Of a stretch of 64,000 nucleotides of DNA, positions 26,880 to 35,556 are shown piece after piece (within the stretch, counting starts at the first letter, position 1; each line of letters starts with the position of its first letter). Under the pieces are notes generated by a model. That model was not told the DNA's origin. It saw nothing but the letters and a program-made list of their open reading frames with translations, and ran no database searches. Origin of the DNA: Achromobacter sp. Root83. GTDB taxonomy: Bacteria > Pseudomonadota > Gammaproteobacteria > Burkholderiales > Burkholderiaceae_B. Location of the stretch: the NCBI RefSeq assembly GCF_001428845.1, contig NZ_LMIU01000025.1, forward strand, positions 403,755 to 467,754, given 5' to 3'. Position numbers and translations under genes: made by a program.

Positions 26880-27572
26880 ATGGAATTCCCGCAATGGGTA
26901 AAGGATCGCGTCGTGGCGCGCCAGGGCTGCCTGCATCCCTATGACGAACTGCCCGCCGCCCGCACGGCGGTGATCGTGGTGGACATGCAGCAGTACTTCA
27001 CGCTGCCGGGCTATCAGGGCGAATGCGCGCCGGCGCGCGAGATCATCGCCCCCATCAACCGCCTGTGCGATGCGGTGCGCGATGCCGGCGGCGTCATCGT
27101 CTGGGTGCAGACGGCGTCCGACAACGCCGATGTGTTCTGGTCGCATCACCACGGGGTGATGCTGACGCCGGAGCGCAGCGCGCGGCGCCTGGAAACGCTG
27201 CGCCGCGATTCACCGGGCTTTGCGCTGCATCAGGACCTGCACGCGCGCGACACGGACCTGCGCGTGGTCAAGCGCTTCTACAGCGCGATGGCGCCCGGTT
27301 CGTCCGAACTGGAGCCGCTGCTGCGCGGCCTGGGCGTGGACACGCTGTTGATCGCCGGCACGGTCACCAACGTGTGCTGCGAATCCACCGCGCGCGACGC
27401 GATGATGCGGGACTTCCGGACCATCATGGTGGACGATGCGCTGGCGGCGGTGACGCCCGCCGAGCACGAACACGCCCTGCACGGCTGGATGCTGTTCTTC
27501 GGCGATGTGCTGTCGGTGGATGAAGCGGCCGCGCGGCTGACACCCGCGCAGCCGGCCCGCAAGACCGCCTGA
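26880..27572 (+). CDS. isochorismatase-fold cysteine hydrolase of the ABC operon
   Basis: A 230-residue amidohydrolase-type enzyme. The triad is D35 (AVIVVDMQQYF), K131 (RVVKRFYSAM) and C166 (GTVTNVCCESTARDA). The N-terminal extension of about 28 residues (FPQWVKDRVVARQGCLHPYDEL) is longer than in minimal family members. Relatives hydrolyse ureidoacrylate (RutB), biuret, nicotinamide or N-carbamoyl compounds. As the last gene of a transporter operon it probably processes the imported compound after entry, releasing ammonia. That coupling is inferred from gene order. Confidence 0.9.
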   Translation: MEFPQWVKDRVVARQGCLHPYDELPAARTAVIVVDMQQYFTLPGYQGECAPAREIIAPINRLCDAVRDAGGVIVWVQTASDNADVFWSHHHGVMLTPERSARRLETLRRDSPGFALHQDLHARDTDLRVVKRFYSAMAPGSSELEPLLRGLGVDTLLIAGTVTNVCCESTARDAMMRDFRTIMVDDALAAVTPAEHEHALHGWMLFFGDVLSVDEAAARLTPAQPARKTA

Positions 27573-27580
27573 CAGCGGCC

Positions 27581-27607
27581 GGCCTGGCCCCCCGTGGGGC
27601 TCAGGCC
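27581..27607. terminator. hairpin between convergent hydrolase and Pat-like genes
   Basis: GGCCTGGCCCC (27581-27591) can pair with GGGGC-t-CAGGCC (27596-27607), with a single bulged T. The right arm includes the stop codon of the Pat-like gene (27601-27603). There is no U-tract. Confidence 0.5.
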
Positions 27608-30042
27608 AGATTCAGCCAGACCCGGCGCATCGTCGGGTCTTCGGGGTCCGCGTCGTTGGTGAAGCCCAGGCTGGTCATCAGCGCCAGCATGGGGCGGTTG
27701 GTCGACAGCACCAGGCCATCGATGTATTCCAGCCCCTGCTCGCGCGCGGCGTCGATCAGCGCCGTCATGAGCTGACGGCCCAGGCCGCGCCGCTGCCAGT
27801 CGTCGCCAATCACCAGCGCGTATTCCGCCCCCCGGCCGTCGGGGTTGCGCAGGTAGTGCGCAAAACCCACGAGCACTTCGCGCGGATGCCCGCGATTGGC
27901 CGGGTTGGGTACCTGCGTGGCCGCCACGAGGGCCAGTTCCCGGTGGTAGTCCACCTGGGTGTAGCGCGACACCATGCGCGGCGTGAGCTCGCGCATCATC
28001 GACACGAAGCGCATATAGCGCGACCGTTCCGACAGGCCGCGGATGAATTCCTGCAGGGCCTCGCCGTCTTCGGGGCGGATGGGCCGCAGCACCCACGGGA
28101 TGCCGTCATCGAAGCGCCGCACCTGCACCAGCCGCGCCGGATAAGGGTGGATCGCCATGTGCGGATAGCCCGCCGTCTGCGGGGATTCGCAGCCCGGCGT
28201 CTCGGTCAGCGTCATGCGCAGGCCGCCGGCGCGCAGATGGGTTTCGCCCGCGTAGAGCGGATCGATGTCCAGGGATTCGATGTCGGGCAGTTCCGAGACC
28301 AGCTCGGACACCAGCACCAGCGCCTGCTGCAGCGCTTCGGCGGCCATGTGGCCGATGCGCGGCGCCAGCACGCGCCGCCACAGCCGGCTGCGTTCGATGA
28401 GCTGGCGCGCCAGATAGCCATTGAGCGGCGGCAGGTCCATGCCGCGGTCCGCCAGCGACAGCACCGCGTCCGGCCCGCCCGCGCCGAAGCGGATGACCGG
28501 ACCGAACTGCGGATCGCGCCGCACGCGGATCGCCATGGGGCGGGATTCGGTCCCGGCGGGCGCCACGGCCGGCGGCAGGTCGCTCAGCGGCACATAGAAC
28601 AAGGCCAGCAAGGTGCGGATTTCGGAGGTGTTCAGTTCGCGCCGGCAGTCGGCGCGCACGCGCGCAAGGATCTCGCGCGCGGCCGCCAGGTCCGGCACAT
28701 GGCCGGCGGGGTCGGGCGGCTGGGTCTGCAGCAGCAATTGCTGGTTGTAGTGGTGCGACGCCAGCACGCCGAAGGCGTCCGCGGCCGACTCGGGCGTGCG
28801 AAACGCCGACGTGCCCGCATCGTCCAGCATGCGCCGCAGCGGGCGCATGCCGGCATCGCCCATGAAGCAGGTCACCACCGGCTTCTTGGCGCTGGGCGCG
28901 ATCTGCGCCAGTTCGCGCGCGACGGCCGGCATGTCGGCGAGCGCGTCAGGTGCCAGCAGCACCAGCACCCCGTCCACGCCGGCGTCGTCCAGCACGGACT
29001 CCAGGATGGCGCGGATGCGGTCGGGCGTCATCGGCATGTAGGTGATGACCGGATTGGCGGTGGCCGCGTCCGGTTCCAGCATCGCCGCCAGCGCGCGCTG
29101 CGTGGCGGGCGCCAGTTCGGCGCGCAGCACGGCGGCGTCGGGGCCGATCAGGTCCATGGCCAGTTGCGGAGGCCCGCTGCCGTTGGAGATCAGCGCCACG
29201 CGGCGGCCCTTTGGGCGCCGCGTGTAGCCCAGCACCTTCACTGCCGAGAAGAGCTGCACGAAGTAGCGCACGCGGACGGCGCCGGCACGGCGCAGGGCGG
29301 CGTCGAAGATGGCGTCGGCGCTGTCGGCATCGGAACGGCCGGCCTTCAGCACGATGACGGGCTTGATGCTGGCCGCGGCGCGCAACGTGCTCATGAATTC
29401 GCGCGCGGGACCCACGTCTTCGAGGTACAGCACGATGCTGTCCGTGCGCGGATCGCTGGCCAGGTAGTCCAGCAGCTTCGCCAGGCCCACCACCGCCTCG
29501 TCGCCCAGCGACACCGCGGTGGAAAAGCCGATATGCACGTCTTCGGCCCAGTCCATGACCGCGGCCATGATGGAGCGGGACTGCGCCACCAGCGCCACGC
29601 GGCCCGCGCGCGCCAGCACCGGGTGCTGGCTGAAGTTCAGGCCGGCATGGGGCCGCTGCGCGCCGAACGAGCGCGGGCCCAGCAACTCGCAACGGTTTTC
29701 CTCGGCCCAGGCGCGGCACAGCGCCAGCGTGCCGCGCGGATACGGATCGGGCAATTCGTGGGGCAGGAGGATCACCGAGCGGGGCGACAGCGGCGACAGC
29801 CGGCGCAGCGTTTCCGGCAGGACAGCGGGCGACACGCAAACCAGGGCCAGATCAGGCCGTTCGCCCGCCGCCAGGCCCTGCAGGCTGCCGGGCAGCTCGG
29901 GCGCGGCGCCGGGCTCGGGGGTGACGATCGTGGTTTTCGCCTTCAGCGCGGGCGACAGGGACCCCGCCGCCGGCAGGGGCCGGTCGGCCACGATCACCAG
30001 CGAACCGGGTTCGAACATGGGCGCAAGAGCGTGTCGAAGCAT
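27601..30042 (-). CDS. Pat-like protein acetyltransferase: degenerate NDP-forming acyl-CoA synthetase fused to GNAT
   Basis: An 813-residue protein with CoA-binding and succinyl-CoA-ligase-like domains (about 1-460), an ATP-grasp-like part (about 470-640) and a C-terminal GNAT domain (about 655-813). The GNAT domain contains WVLRPIRPEDGEALQEFI and the acetyl-CoA loop GDDWQRRGLGRQLM. This is the Pat/YfiQ architecture, which acetylates lysines of enzymes such as acetyl-CoA synthetase. The phospho-histidine motif of active synthetases (SHTGALAG) is replaced by FDAALRRAGAVRV, so the synthetase part is probably only regulatory. Confidence 0.85.
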   Translation of the reverse strand: MLRHALAPMFEPGSLVIVADRPLPAAGSLSPALKAKTTIVTPEPGAAPELPGSLQGLAAGERPDLALVCVSPAVLPETLRRLSPLSPRSVILLPHELPDPYPRGTLALCRAWAEENRCELLGPRSFGAQRPHAGLNFSQHPVLARAGRVALVAQSRSIMAAVMDWAEDVHIGFSTAVSLGDEAVVGLAKLLDYLASDPRTDSIVLYLEDVGPAREFMSTLRAAASIKPVIVLKAGRSDADSADAIFDAALRRAGAVRVRYFVQLFSAVKVLGYTRRPKGRRVALISNGSGPPQLAMDLIGPDAAVLRAELAPATQRALAAMLEPDAATANPVITYMPMTPDRIRAILESVLDDAGVDGVLVLLAPDALADMPAVARELAQIAPSAKKPVVTCFMGDAGMRPLRRMLDDAGTSAFRTPESAADAFGVLASHHYNQQLLLQTQPPDPAGHVPDLAAAREILARVRADCRRELNTSEIRTLLALFYVPLSDLPPAVAPAGTESRPMAIRVRRDPQFGPVIRFGAGGPDAVLSLADRGMDLPPLNGYLARQLIERSRLWRRVLAPRIGHMAAEALQQALVLVSELVSELPDIESLDIDPLYAGETHLRAGGLRMTLTETPGCESPQTAGYPHMAIHPYPARLVQVRRFDDGIPWVLRPIRPEDGEALQEFIRGLSERSRYMRFVSMMRELTPRMVSRYTQVDYHRELALVAATQVPNPANRGHPREVLVGFAHYLRNPDGRGAEYALVIGDDWQRRGLGRQLMTALIDAAREQGLEYIDGLVLSTNRPMLALMTSLGFTNDADPEDPTMRRVWLNLA

Positions 30043-30176
30043 AGGAAGGGTGGGCCGGAGCCTGTTTGCACTGATCTAAAATACCGTTCATCGTAACAAG
30101 ACAACCCTGCCGTCCGCTTGACGCGGACACTGCCCGACGCCGTTTTGTGGCGCCGCAGCCGCTATCATTGCCACCT

Positions 30177-31583
30177 ATGACTTCCAACGCCCCCTCCCCC
30201 ATTCGTACCCGTTTCGCGCCTTCGCCCACGGGCTTCCTGCACCTGGGCGGCGCGCGCACCGCGCTGTTCTCCTGGGCCTTCGCGCGCCACCATCAAGGCA
30301 CCTTCGTGCTGCGCATCGAAGACACGGATGTCGAACGCTCCACGCCGGAAGCGGTGCAGGCCATCCTGGACAGCATGGAGTGGCTGGGCATGCAGCCCGA
30401 CGAAGGCCCCTTCTACCAGATGCAGCGCATGGACCGCTACCGCGAGGTGGTGGCGCAGATGCTGGCCGCCGGCACCGCGTACCACTGCTACAGCTCGCCC
30501 GAGGAAGTCGAAGCCATGCGCGAGGCCGCCCGCGCGCGCGGCGACAAGCCGCGCTACGACGGCACCTGGCGCCCGGAATCCGGCAAGACGCTGCCCGCCA
30601 TTCCCGAAGGCCGCAAACCCGTCGTGCGCTTCAAGAATCCCCAAGAAGGCGCCACGGCCTGGAACGACATGGTCAAGGGCACGATCAGCTTCGACAACAC
30701 GGAACTCGACGACCTGATCATCGCGCGCCCGGACGGCACGCCCACCTACAATTTCTGCGTCGTGGTCGACGACTGGGACATGGGCATCACCCACGTCCTG
30801 CGCGGCGATGACCACGTCAACAACACGCCGCGCCAGATCAACATCCTGCGCGCGCTGGGCGCCACCCTGCCCGAATACGGCCACGTGCCGATGATCCTGG
30901 GCCCGGACGGCGAAAAGCTGTCCAAGCGCCACGGCGCGGTCAACGTCATGGAATACGACAACGAGGGCTACCTGCCCGAGGCCATGATCAACTACCTGGC
31001 GCGCCTGGGCTGGAGCCACGGCGACGACGAGCTCTTCACCCGCGAGCAACTCGTGTCCTGGTTCGACACCAAGCACCTGTCCAAGTCCGCCTCGCAGTGG
31101 GACCCCAAGAAGCTGAACTGGGTCAATGCCCACTACATCAAGCAGATGGACAACGCCGAGCTGGCCGAGCGCGTGGCGCCCCGCGTGGCGAACCGCGGCG
31201 GCCACCCCGAGAAAATCGACCTCCCGGGCGTCATGGGCCTGCTCAAGGACCGCGCCGAAACGCTGGAGCAATTGGCCGACGGCGCCATGCTCTTCTGCGC
31301 CGAGTTCAAGTCCGCGCCGGCCGAACTGACCGAGCAGCACCTGACCGCGCCCGCCCGCGAAGCGCTGGCGGACTTCGCGCAGCGTGCTCGGGACACCGAC
31401 TGGACCCGCGAGGCCTTGTCGGCCCTGATCAAGACGGTGCTGGCCGATCGCGGCCTGAAGATGCCGCAACTGGCCATCCCGCTGCGCGTGGCGGTCACCG
31501 GCCAGACCCAGACCCCTGCCGTGGACGCGGTGCTGGCCCTGCTGGGCAAGGAAACCGTGCTCAAGCGCCTGGCCGCCATCTAA
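30177..31583 (+). CDS. gltX: GltX: glutamyl-tRNA synthetase
   Basis: A 468-residue class I synthetase charging tRNA-Glu. The HIGH-type motif lies in [20 protein letters not shown], and KLSKRHGA gives the KMSKS-type loop. The full anticodon-binding domain follows (residues about 330-468). The start [13 protein letters not shown] at 30177 fits the family; ten in-frame residues upstream are not family-like. It diverges from the Pat-like gene. Confidence 0.97.
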   Translation: MTSNAPSPIRTRFAPSPTGFLHLGGARTALFSWAFARHHQGTFVLRIEDTDVERSTPEAVQAILDSMEWLGMQPDEGPFYQMQRMDRYREVVAQMLAAGTAYHCYSSPEEVEAMREAARARGDKPRYDGTWRPESGKTLPAIPEGRKPVVRFKNPQEGATAWNDMVKGTISFDNTELDDLIIARPDGTPTYNFCVVVDDWDMGITHVLRGDDHVNNTPRQINILRALGATLPEYGHVPMILGPDGEKLSKRHGAVNVMEYDNEGYLPEAMINYLARLGWSHGDDELFTREQLVSWFDTKHLSKSASQWDPKKLNWVNAHYIKQMDNAELAERVAPRVANRGGHPEKIDLPGVMGLLKDRAETLEQLADGAMLFCAEFKSAPAELTEQHLTAPAREALADFAQRARDTDWTREALSALIKTVLADRGLKMPQLAIPLRVAVTGQTQTPAVDAVLALLGKETVLKRLAAI

Positions 31584-31608
31584 GGGGCGCGATCCAAGCC
31601 TTCCCGAA

Positions 31609-31645
31609 CGAGGGCCTTGCTCACGACGTGTGAGCAAGGCCCTCG
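31609..31645. terminator. 16-bp hairpin between convergent gltX and MFS genes
   Basis: CGAGGGCCTTGCTCAC (31609-31624) and GTGAGCAAGGCCCTCG (31630-31645) are perfectly complementary around the 5-nt loop GACGT. It lies 26 bases after the gltX stop and 25 bases before the MFS gene stop, so it can serve both. The plus-strand tail is only moderately T-rich. Confidence 0.8.
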
Positions 31646-31670
31646 GTGCTTTCAGACGTGCCGTCCCGCA

Positions 31671-32870
31671 TCAACCCTGCTGGATCGCCGCCCGCGCTTT
31701 CAGCGCCCGCGCGAAGAAGGCGCCCAGCAGCGGCAGCAGCACGGCCGATCCGCCAAACAGCGCCGCCGCGCCGATCTCATCCACCACCGCGCCCGCCAAG
31801 GCCACGCCCGCCGCCTGCCCCATGAACAGGCAGGACGCGAACCACGCCACCGCCGTGCCGCGCGCCGACGGCACCATCTGCGTCGCATTCGTCTGCAGGG
31901 TCGCGTGCAGCAGGTAATAGCCGAAACCGGCCAGCACGCTGGCCAGCAGGCTCCACATCCAGACCGGCCCCAGCAGGTACGACAGGAACGCCACGCCCAG
32001 CACCAGCCCGCCCGCGATGGCCAGGCCGCGCTCGCCCAGGCGCTTGAGGATGCGTCCGGCCACCACCGTGTAGGCCAGCCCGCCCACCGCATAGACCGCC
32101 ACCAGCGCGCCGGCGGCAGTCAGCGAGATATCGAAGCGCTCATGCAGATACGAAGGCGCGAAGGCCAGCGCGCCGAACACCAGCAGGCCTTCGACGAAGA
32201 CGGTCGCCAGCACCACGCGCGCCCAGGGCGTTCCCAGCACCAGCCTGGCTTGCGCCACGAAGCCCTGCCGGACGGCGTTGGGGTCGACCTGGGCAAAGCC
32301 CGCCGCCCGCTGGCGCCGCACCTCAAGGTGCAGCAGCGCGCCCACGATCAGGTAACCGGCCACCAGCGCGGCAAAGGCCCAGCGCCAGCCCACCGTGTCC
32401 GCGAACAGCCCGCCGGCCAGTTGGCCCGCCGACATGCCCAGGATGGTGCCGGTCAGAAAGCGCGCCAGCGTGGCCTGCCGGCGTTCGTAAGGGACGTTGT
32501 CGCCGATCCAGGCCATGGATAGCGGCACGATGCCGGCTCCGGCGGCGCCCGACAGGATGCGGAAGAACACCAGCACATCCAGCGACTGGGCCATCACCGC
32601 GCCCGCGCTGCCCAGCGCGCACGCCACCGTGGCCACGCTGACGACGCGGAACTTGCCGTAGCGGTCGCCCATCGGACCGAAGAACATCTGCAGCACCCCG
32701 TAGGCCACGGCGAACGCCGTCACCACCCGCGCGGCCTGGCCGGTGGTGGTGCCGAATTCCGCCGCGAGCTGCGGCAACATGGGATCACAGATACGGAAAG
32801 CGCTGGCGCTGACGAAGGCGGCCAGGGCAAGCAGCGCGATCGCGCGTGCTTCAGAGGACATGGCGGGCAT
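31671..32870 (-). CDS. MFS transporter, DHA1-like efflux family
   Basis: A 399-residue inner-membrane protein with twelve predicted helices. Motif A follows helix 2 (FFGPMGDRYGKFRVV). The conserved proline/glycine segment of helix 5 appears in FLTGTILGMSAGQLAGGLFAD. This composition resembles drug/proton antiporters of the DHA1 type. The substrate is unknown and no regulator is adjacent. It lies convergent to gltX. Confidence 0.88.
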   Translation of the reverse strand: MPAMSSEARAIALLALAAFVSASAFRICDPMLPQLAAEFGTTTGQAARVVTAFAVAYGVLQMFFGPMGDRYGKFRVVSVATVACALGSAGAVMAQSLDVLVFFRILSGAAGAGIVPLSMAWIGDNVPYERRQATLARFLTGTILGMSAGQLAGGLFADTVGWRWAFAALVAGYLIVGALLHLEVRRQRAAGFAQVDPNAVRQGFVAQARLVLGTPWARVVLATVFVEGLLVFGALAFAPSYLHERFDISLTAAGALVAVYAVGGLAYTVVAGRILKRLGERGLAIAGGLVLGVAFLSYLLGPVWMWSLLASVLAGFGYYLLHATLQTNATQMVPSARGTAVAWFASCLFMGQAAGVALAGAVVDEIGAAALFGGSAVLLPLLGAFFARALKARAAIQQG

Positions 32871-32937
32871 GGGAAACCGGCGGCGGGTCGAAAGTCGAAG
32901 CCCGCACCTTACCGCAGCCCGGCGCCCTTGGTGTAGC

Positions 32938-32962
32938 CGCCGGGCGAAATGTCCGCCCGGCG
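32938..32962 (-). terminator. 9-bp GC hairpin after the lipoprotein gene
   Basis: CGCCGGGCG (32938-32946) pairs with CGCCCGGCG (32954-32962) around a 7-nt loop, seven bases beyond the lipoprotein stop on the minus strand. No U-tract follows. Confidence 0.5.
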
Positions 32963-32968
32963 CAACGC

Positions 32969-33475
32969 TCAGTAAGCCAGGCGGTAACCCGTGGGCATGC
33001 GGCGCGCGGTCAGAACGAAGCCGCCGTTCTTCAGTTCGCGCAGCGTCAGCTTGGACCGCTCGACCTTTTCAACGCGATAGCGGTTCAGGTAGATCGGGTC
33101 GTTGGCATCCACCGGTTCACCGGCGGATTTGGTGGTACGCATCGTGTAGACGCCGTCCGCCACGCTCCAGCAGCCGGTCTCGCGCAGCGCGGGACGCGTC
33201 TTGCGGCCGATCTTGAGCAGGGTTTCGTAGGCCATCGTGCCGTCGGCCGACAAGACGATCAGCGATTGCAGATCGCCGCTGACGTCGCGCGGCCGCGAGT
33301 TCGACAACCAGGTGCCGATCATGGGATCGCCGGCTTTGGCGGGCTCGCATGCCACCGGCTTGGGCGGTTCCGCGGGCTGGGCCTCGGTAATGGTGGCGGG
33401 CTTCCTGGCGGCGCAGCCGGCCAGGATCAGAATGGCGCAGGCAATGCCGGCCGAACGCAAATACACACTGCTCAT
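32969..33475 (-). CDS. small putative lipoprotein of unknown function
   Basis: A 168-residue predicted lipoprotein. The signal peptide ends in the lipobox ILAGC with lipidated C21 (MSSVYLRSAGIACAILILAG). The start at 33475 is supported by GAGGAAG just upstream. The mature part contains GDPMIGTWLSNSRPRDVSGDLQSLIVLSADG and a paired cysteine in RETGCWSVADGVYTMRT. It has the look of a small beta-barrel, lipocalin-like fold, but I do not recognise a named family. Expected at the outer membrane. Confidence 0.8.
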   Translation of the reverse strand: MSSVYLRSAGIACAILILAGCAARKPATITEAQPAEPPKPVACEPAKAGDPMIGTWLSNSRPRDVSGDLQSLIVLSADGTMAYETLLKIGRKTRPALRETGCWSVADGVYTMRTTKSAGEPVDANDPIYLNRYRVEKVERSKLTLRELKNGGFVLTARRMPTGYRLAY

Positions 33476-33664
33476 GACTTCCTCAACACGTCTGTCGACG
33501 CGCCGCGCCGATCGCACCGGCACGCCCTTCGCGCAACAGACATCAGGCACTCTAATGAGCCGCCTGGGAAGAATCAACGACGATCCGCGCCGTGTGCAAT
33601 TGCGCAACAGTCCACCGCCGCCGCCGCGTGGAATACGGGCGGAAACCGCAAAAATGCGTTGGTT

Positions 33665-34564
33665 TCAAGCGACAGTGCGCCGCCCCATGACCGCCTTGGC
33701 GCGCAGCATTTCCTCCATGCGCGCCGCGGCCGGCGACAAGCTGCGCCCGGCCAGGCGGGTAAGGCCCAGCTCGCGCTCGATACGCGGCCGGGACAAGGGC
33801 ACGAACGCCAGTCCGGGCGAGTCCGGCGGCACGCCCAGGCGCGCCAGCACCGTGACGCCCACGCCCCGCTCCAGCATGGCCAGCAGCGACATCATGTTGG
33901 AGACGAACACCTGACGGTCCAGCATGAAGGCGGCTTGCGGATACCCCGCGAGCTGGCGATGCGCCATGGTGCCGACCAGGGGCAGGTCCGCGATCTCGCG
34001 CCAGGTCACCGACTTGCGGCCGGCCAGCGGATGGCCGCGATGGCAGACCAGTCCGAAGGCATCGCGCAGCAGGGGTTCGAATGACAGGCGGCGGTCCCGC
34101 GACACCGGGCTGCACACGCCCAGCTCCACCTCGCCCGACAGCACCATGCGCTCGACGCCCTCGGAGTTGTCGTCGAACAGGCGCAGCGACACCGCGGGGT
34201 AGCGATCGCGGTACGTCGCCACCAGCTCAGGCAGCCAGTGCGTGGCCACCGTTGCGACCGACGCCATCGCCAGGGTGCCGGCGCCGTTGCTGGCCAGGCC
34301 CGACAGCGCGCCGGCCACGCGATCGTGGTGTTCGACCAGTTCGCGCGCCAAGGGCAGGCAGTCCTGGCCAAAGCGCGTCAGCGTGTTGCGGTTGCCGCGT
34401 TCGAACAGGGGCTGCCCCAGGCGCTGCTCCATTTCTCGGATGGACAGGGACAGCGCGGGCTGCGAGCGGAAGGCCCGGGCGGCGGCCGCGCGGAAGCTGC
34501 GCAGTTCCGCCACCAGCAGGAAGTGCCGGTAGTGCGCGATGGACAGGTCGGGGAGCGGGCGCAT
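33665..34564 (-). CDS. LysR-family transcriptional regulator
   Basis: A 299-residue LTTR. The winged HTH is at residues 8-66 (HYRHFLLVAELRSFRAAAARAF, then SLSIREMEQRLGQPLFERGNR). The effector domain occupies residues 95-290, with TVATHWLPELVATYRDRYP. It is transcribed away from a hydrolase/Bug-protein pair, across an 85-base AT-rich intergenic region. That is the standard layout for LTTR control of a divergent operon. Confidence 0.93.
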   Translation of the reverse strand: MRPLPDLSIAHYRHFLLVAELRSFRAAAARAFRSQPALSLSIREMEQRLGQPLFERGNRNTLTRFGQDCLPLARELVEHHDRVAGALSGLASNGAGTLAMASVATVATHWLPELVATYRDRYPAVSLRLFDDNSEGVERMVLSGEVELGVCSPVSRDRRLSFEPLLRDAFGLVCHRGHPLAGRKSVTWREIADLPLVGTMAHRQLAGYPQAAFMLDRQVFVSNMMSLLAMLERGVGVTVLARLGVPPDSPGLAFVPLSRPRIERELGLTRLAGRSLSPAAARMEEMLRAKAVMGRRTVA

Positions 34565-34649
34565 GGATCTGACTGATTAGAGATACTTATCGAATCATAT
34601 GAAAAATAAAGTTTTCTGATCATAGGACCGCTTTTAAGATGGCCGCAAC
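34565..34649. promoter_or_regulatory. divergent control region of the LysR gene and the hydrolase-Bug operon
   Basis: These 85 bases are AT-rich compared with the flanks and contain T-N11-A type partial dyads (for example within ATACTTATCGAATCATATG). This is the expected place for LTTR binding. Exact half-sites cannot be fixed by eye. Confidence 0.5.
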
Positions 34650-35495
34650 ATGATCACAGCCATTTCGCCCCCCCACCCCGGTCCCGCCACGGATCCGCTG
34701 GATTTCAGCCTGGCCGACCGGCTGCCCGCCCGCGCTGCCGGCCATGGCCGCCTGCTGATCGGCGCGGCGCCGCAAGACCGCGGGCCCGGCCTGCTGTTCG
34801 TGCCGGGCGCCTATCACGGCGCCTGGTGCTACGCGCACTATCTGGATTACTTCGCGCGCGCCGGCCTGGCCTGCGCGGCGCTGGACATGCGCGGCCATGG
34901 CGCGCTGCCGCAGGACGCTTCGTTTTCCTCCGTAACGATCGCGGACCTGGGCGAGGACGTGGCAAGCGCGATCGATGCGCTGGAGGGCCCCACCGTCGTC
35001 GTGGGACACAGCATGGGCGCTCTGCCCGCACTGCTGGCAGCCTGCCATCGGCCGGTGGCGGGCGTGGTGCTGATGGCGCCCTCGCCGCCCGGCGACCTGC
35101 CCGGCGCGCTGGCGCTGCCCCCCGTCCCCGGCGGCACGCCGCGCCTCCCACCGTCCGCCACGGAGATCCGCGCGCGCTTTCTGGCGACCACGCCCGACCG
35201 CGACGTCCGCGCGGTGGCGCGGCGCCTGTGCGCCGAAAGCCCGCAAGTGCTGAACGACCGTTACCTGCTGCGGGTGGCGGTCGCCGGTGCGTCGGTCACC
35301 GCGCCGGGCCTGTGCCTGGAAGCCGGACTGGACACGCATGACAGGCATCCGCCCGGACAGGACCAGGCGATCGCGCGCCGCTACGGCTTTTCGCACGCCG
35401 TTCTTGCCGGCCAGCCGCACTGCATGATGTATGCCGACGATTGGCAGATCAGCGCCGCCGCCATTCTGGACTGGCATCGCGGGCGCTTCGGCTGA
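34650..35495 (+). CDS. alpha/beta-fold hydrolase next to a LysR regulator
   Basis: A 281-residue hydrolase. The nucleophile elbow is VVVGHSMGALPAL (S121), the catalytic histidine is H257 in AGQPHCMMYADDW, and D228 or D231 is the likely acid. The oxyanion region is LLFVPGAYHGAWCYAHYLDYF. Residues 1-45 form a proline/alanine-rich extension without a signal peptide. It is followed 61 bases later by a Bug-type binding protein, suggesting hydrolysis of an ester or lactone linked to carboxylate uptake. The substrate is unknown. Confidence 0.85.
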   Translation: MITAISPPHPGPATDPLDFSLADRLPARAAGHGRLLIGAAPQDRGPGLLFVPGAYHGAWCYAHYLDYFARAGLACAALDMRGHGALPQDASFSSVTIADLGEDVASAIDALEGPTVVVGHSMGALPALLAACHRPVAGVVLMAPSPPGDLPGALALPPVPGGTPRLPPSATEIRARFLATTPDRDVRAVARRLCAESPQVLNDRYLLRVAVAGASVTAPGLCLEAGLDTHDRHPPGQDQAIARRYGFSHAVLAGQPHCMMYADDWQISAAAILDWHRGRFG

Positions 35496-35556
35496 CCCCC
35501 ATCACCATGACAACGACAACGATAACGACGCGCGCCCGCGCACCCAGGAGACAGAC

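Noticed and set aside
25059-27152. 697-codon open frame antisense to the ABC transporter genes
   Set aside because: Shadow of three well-supported genes with Walker motifs on the plus strand.
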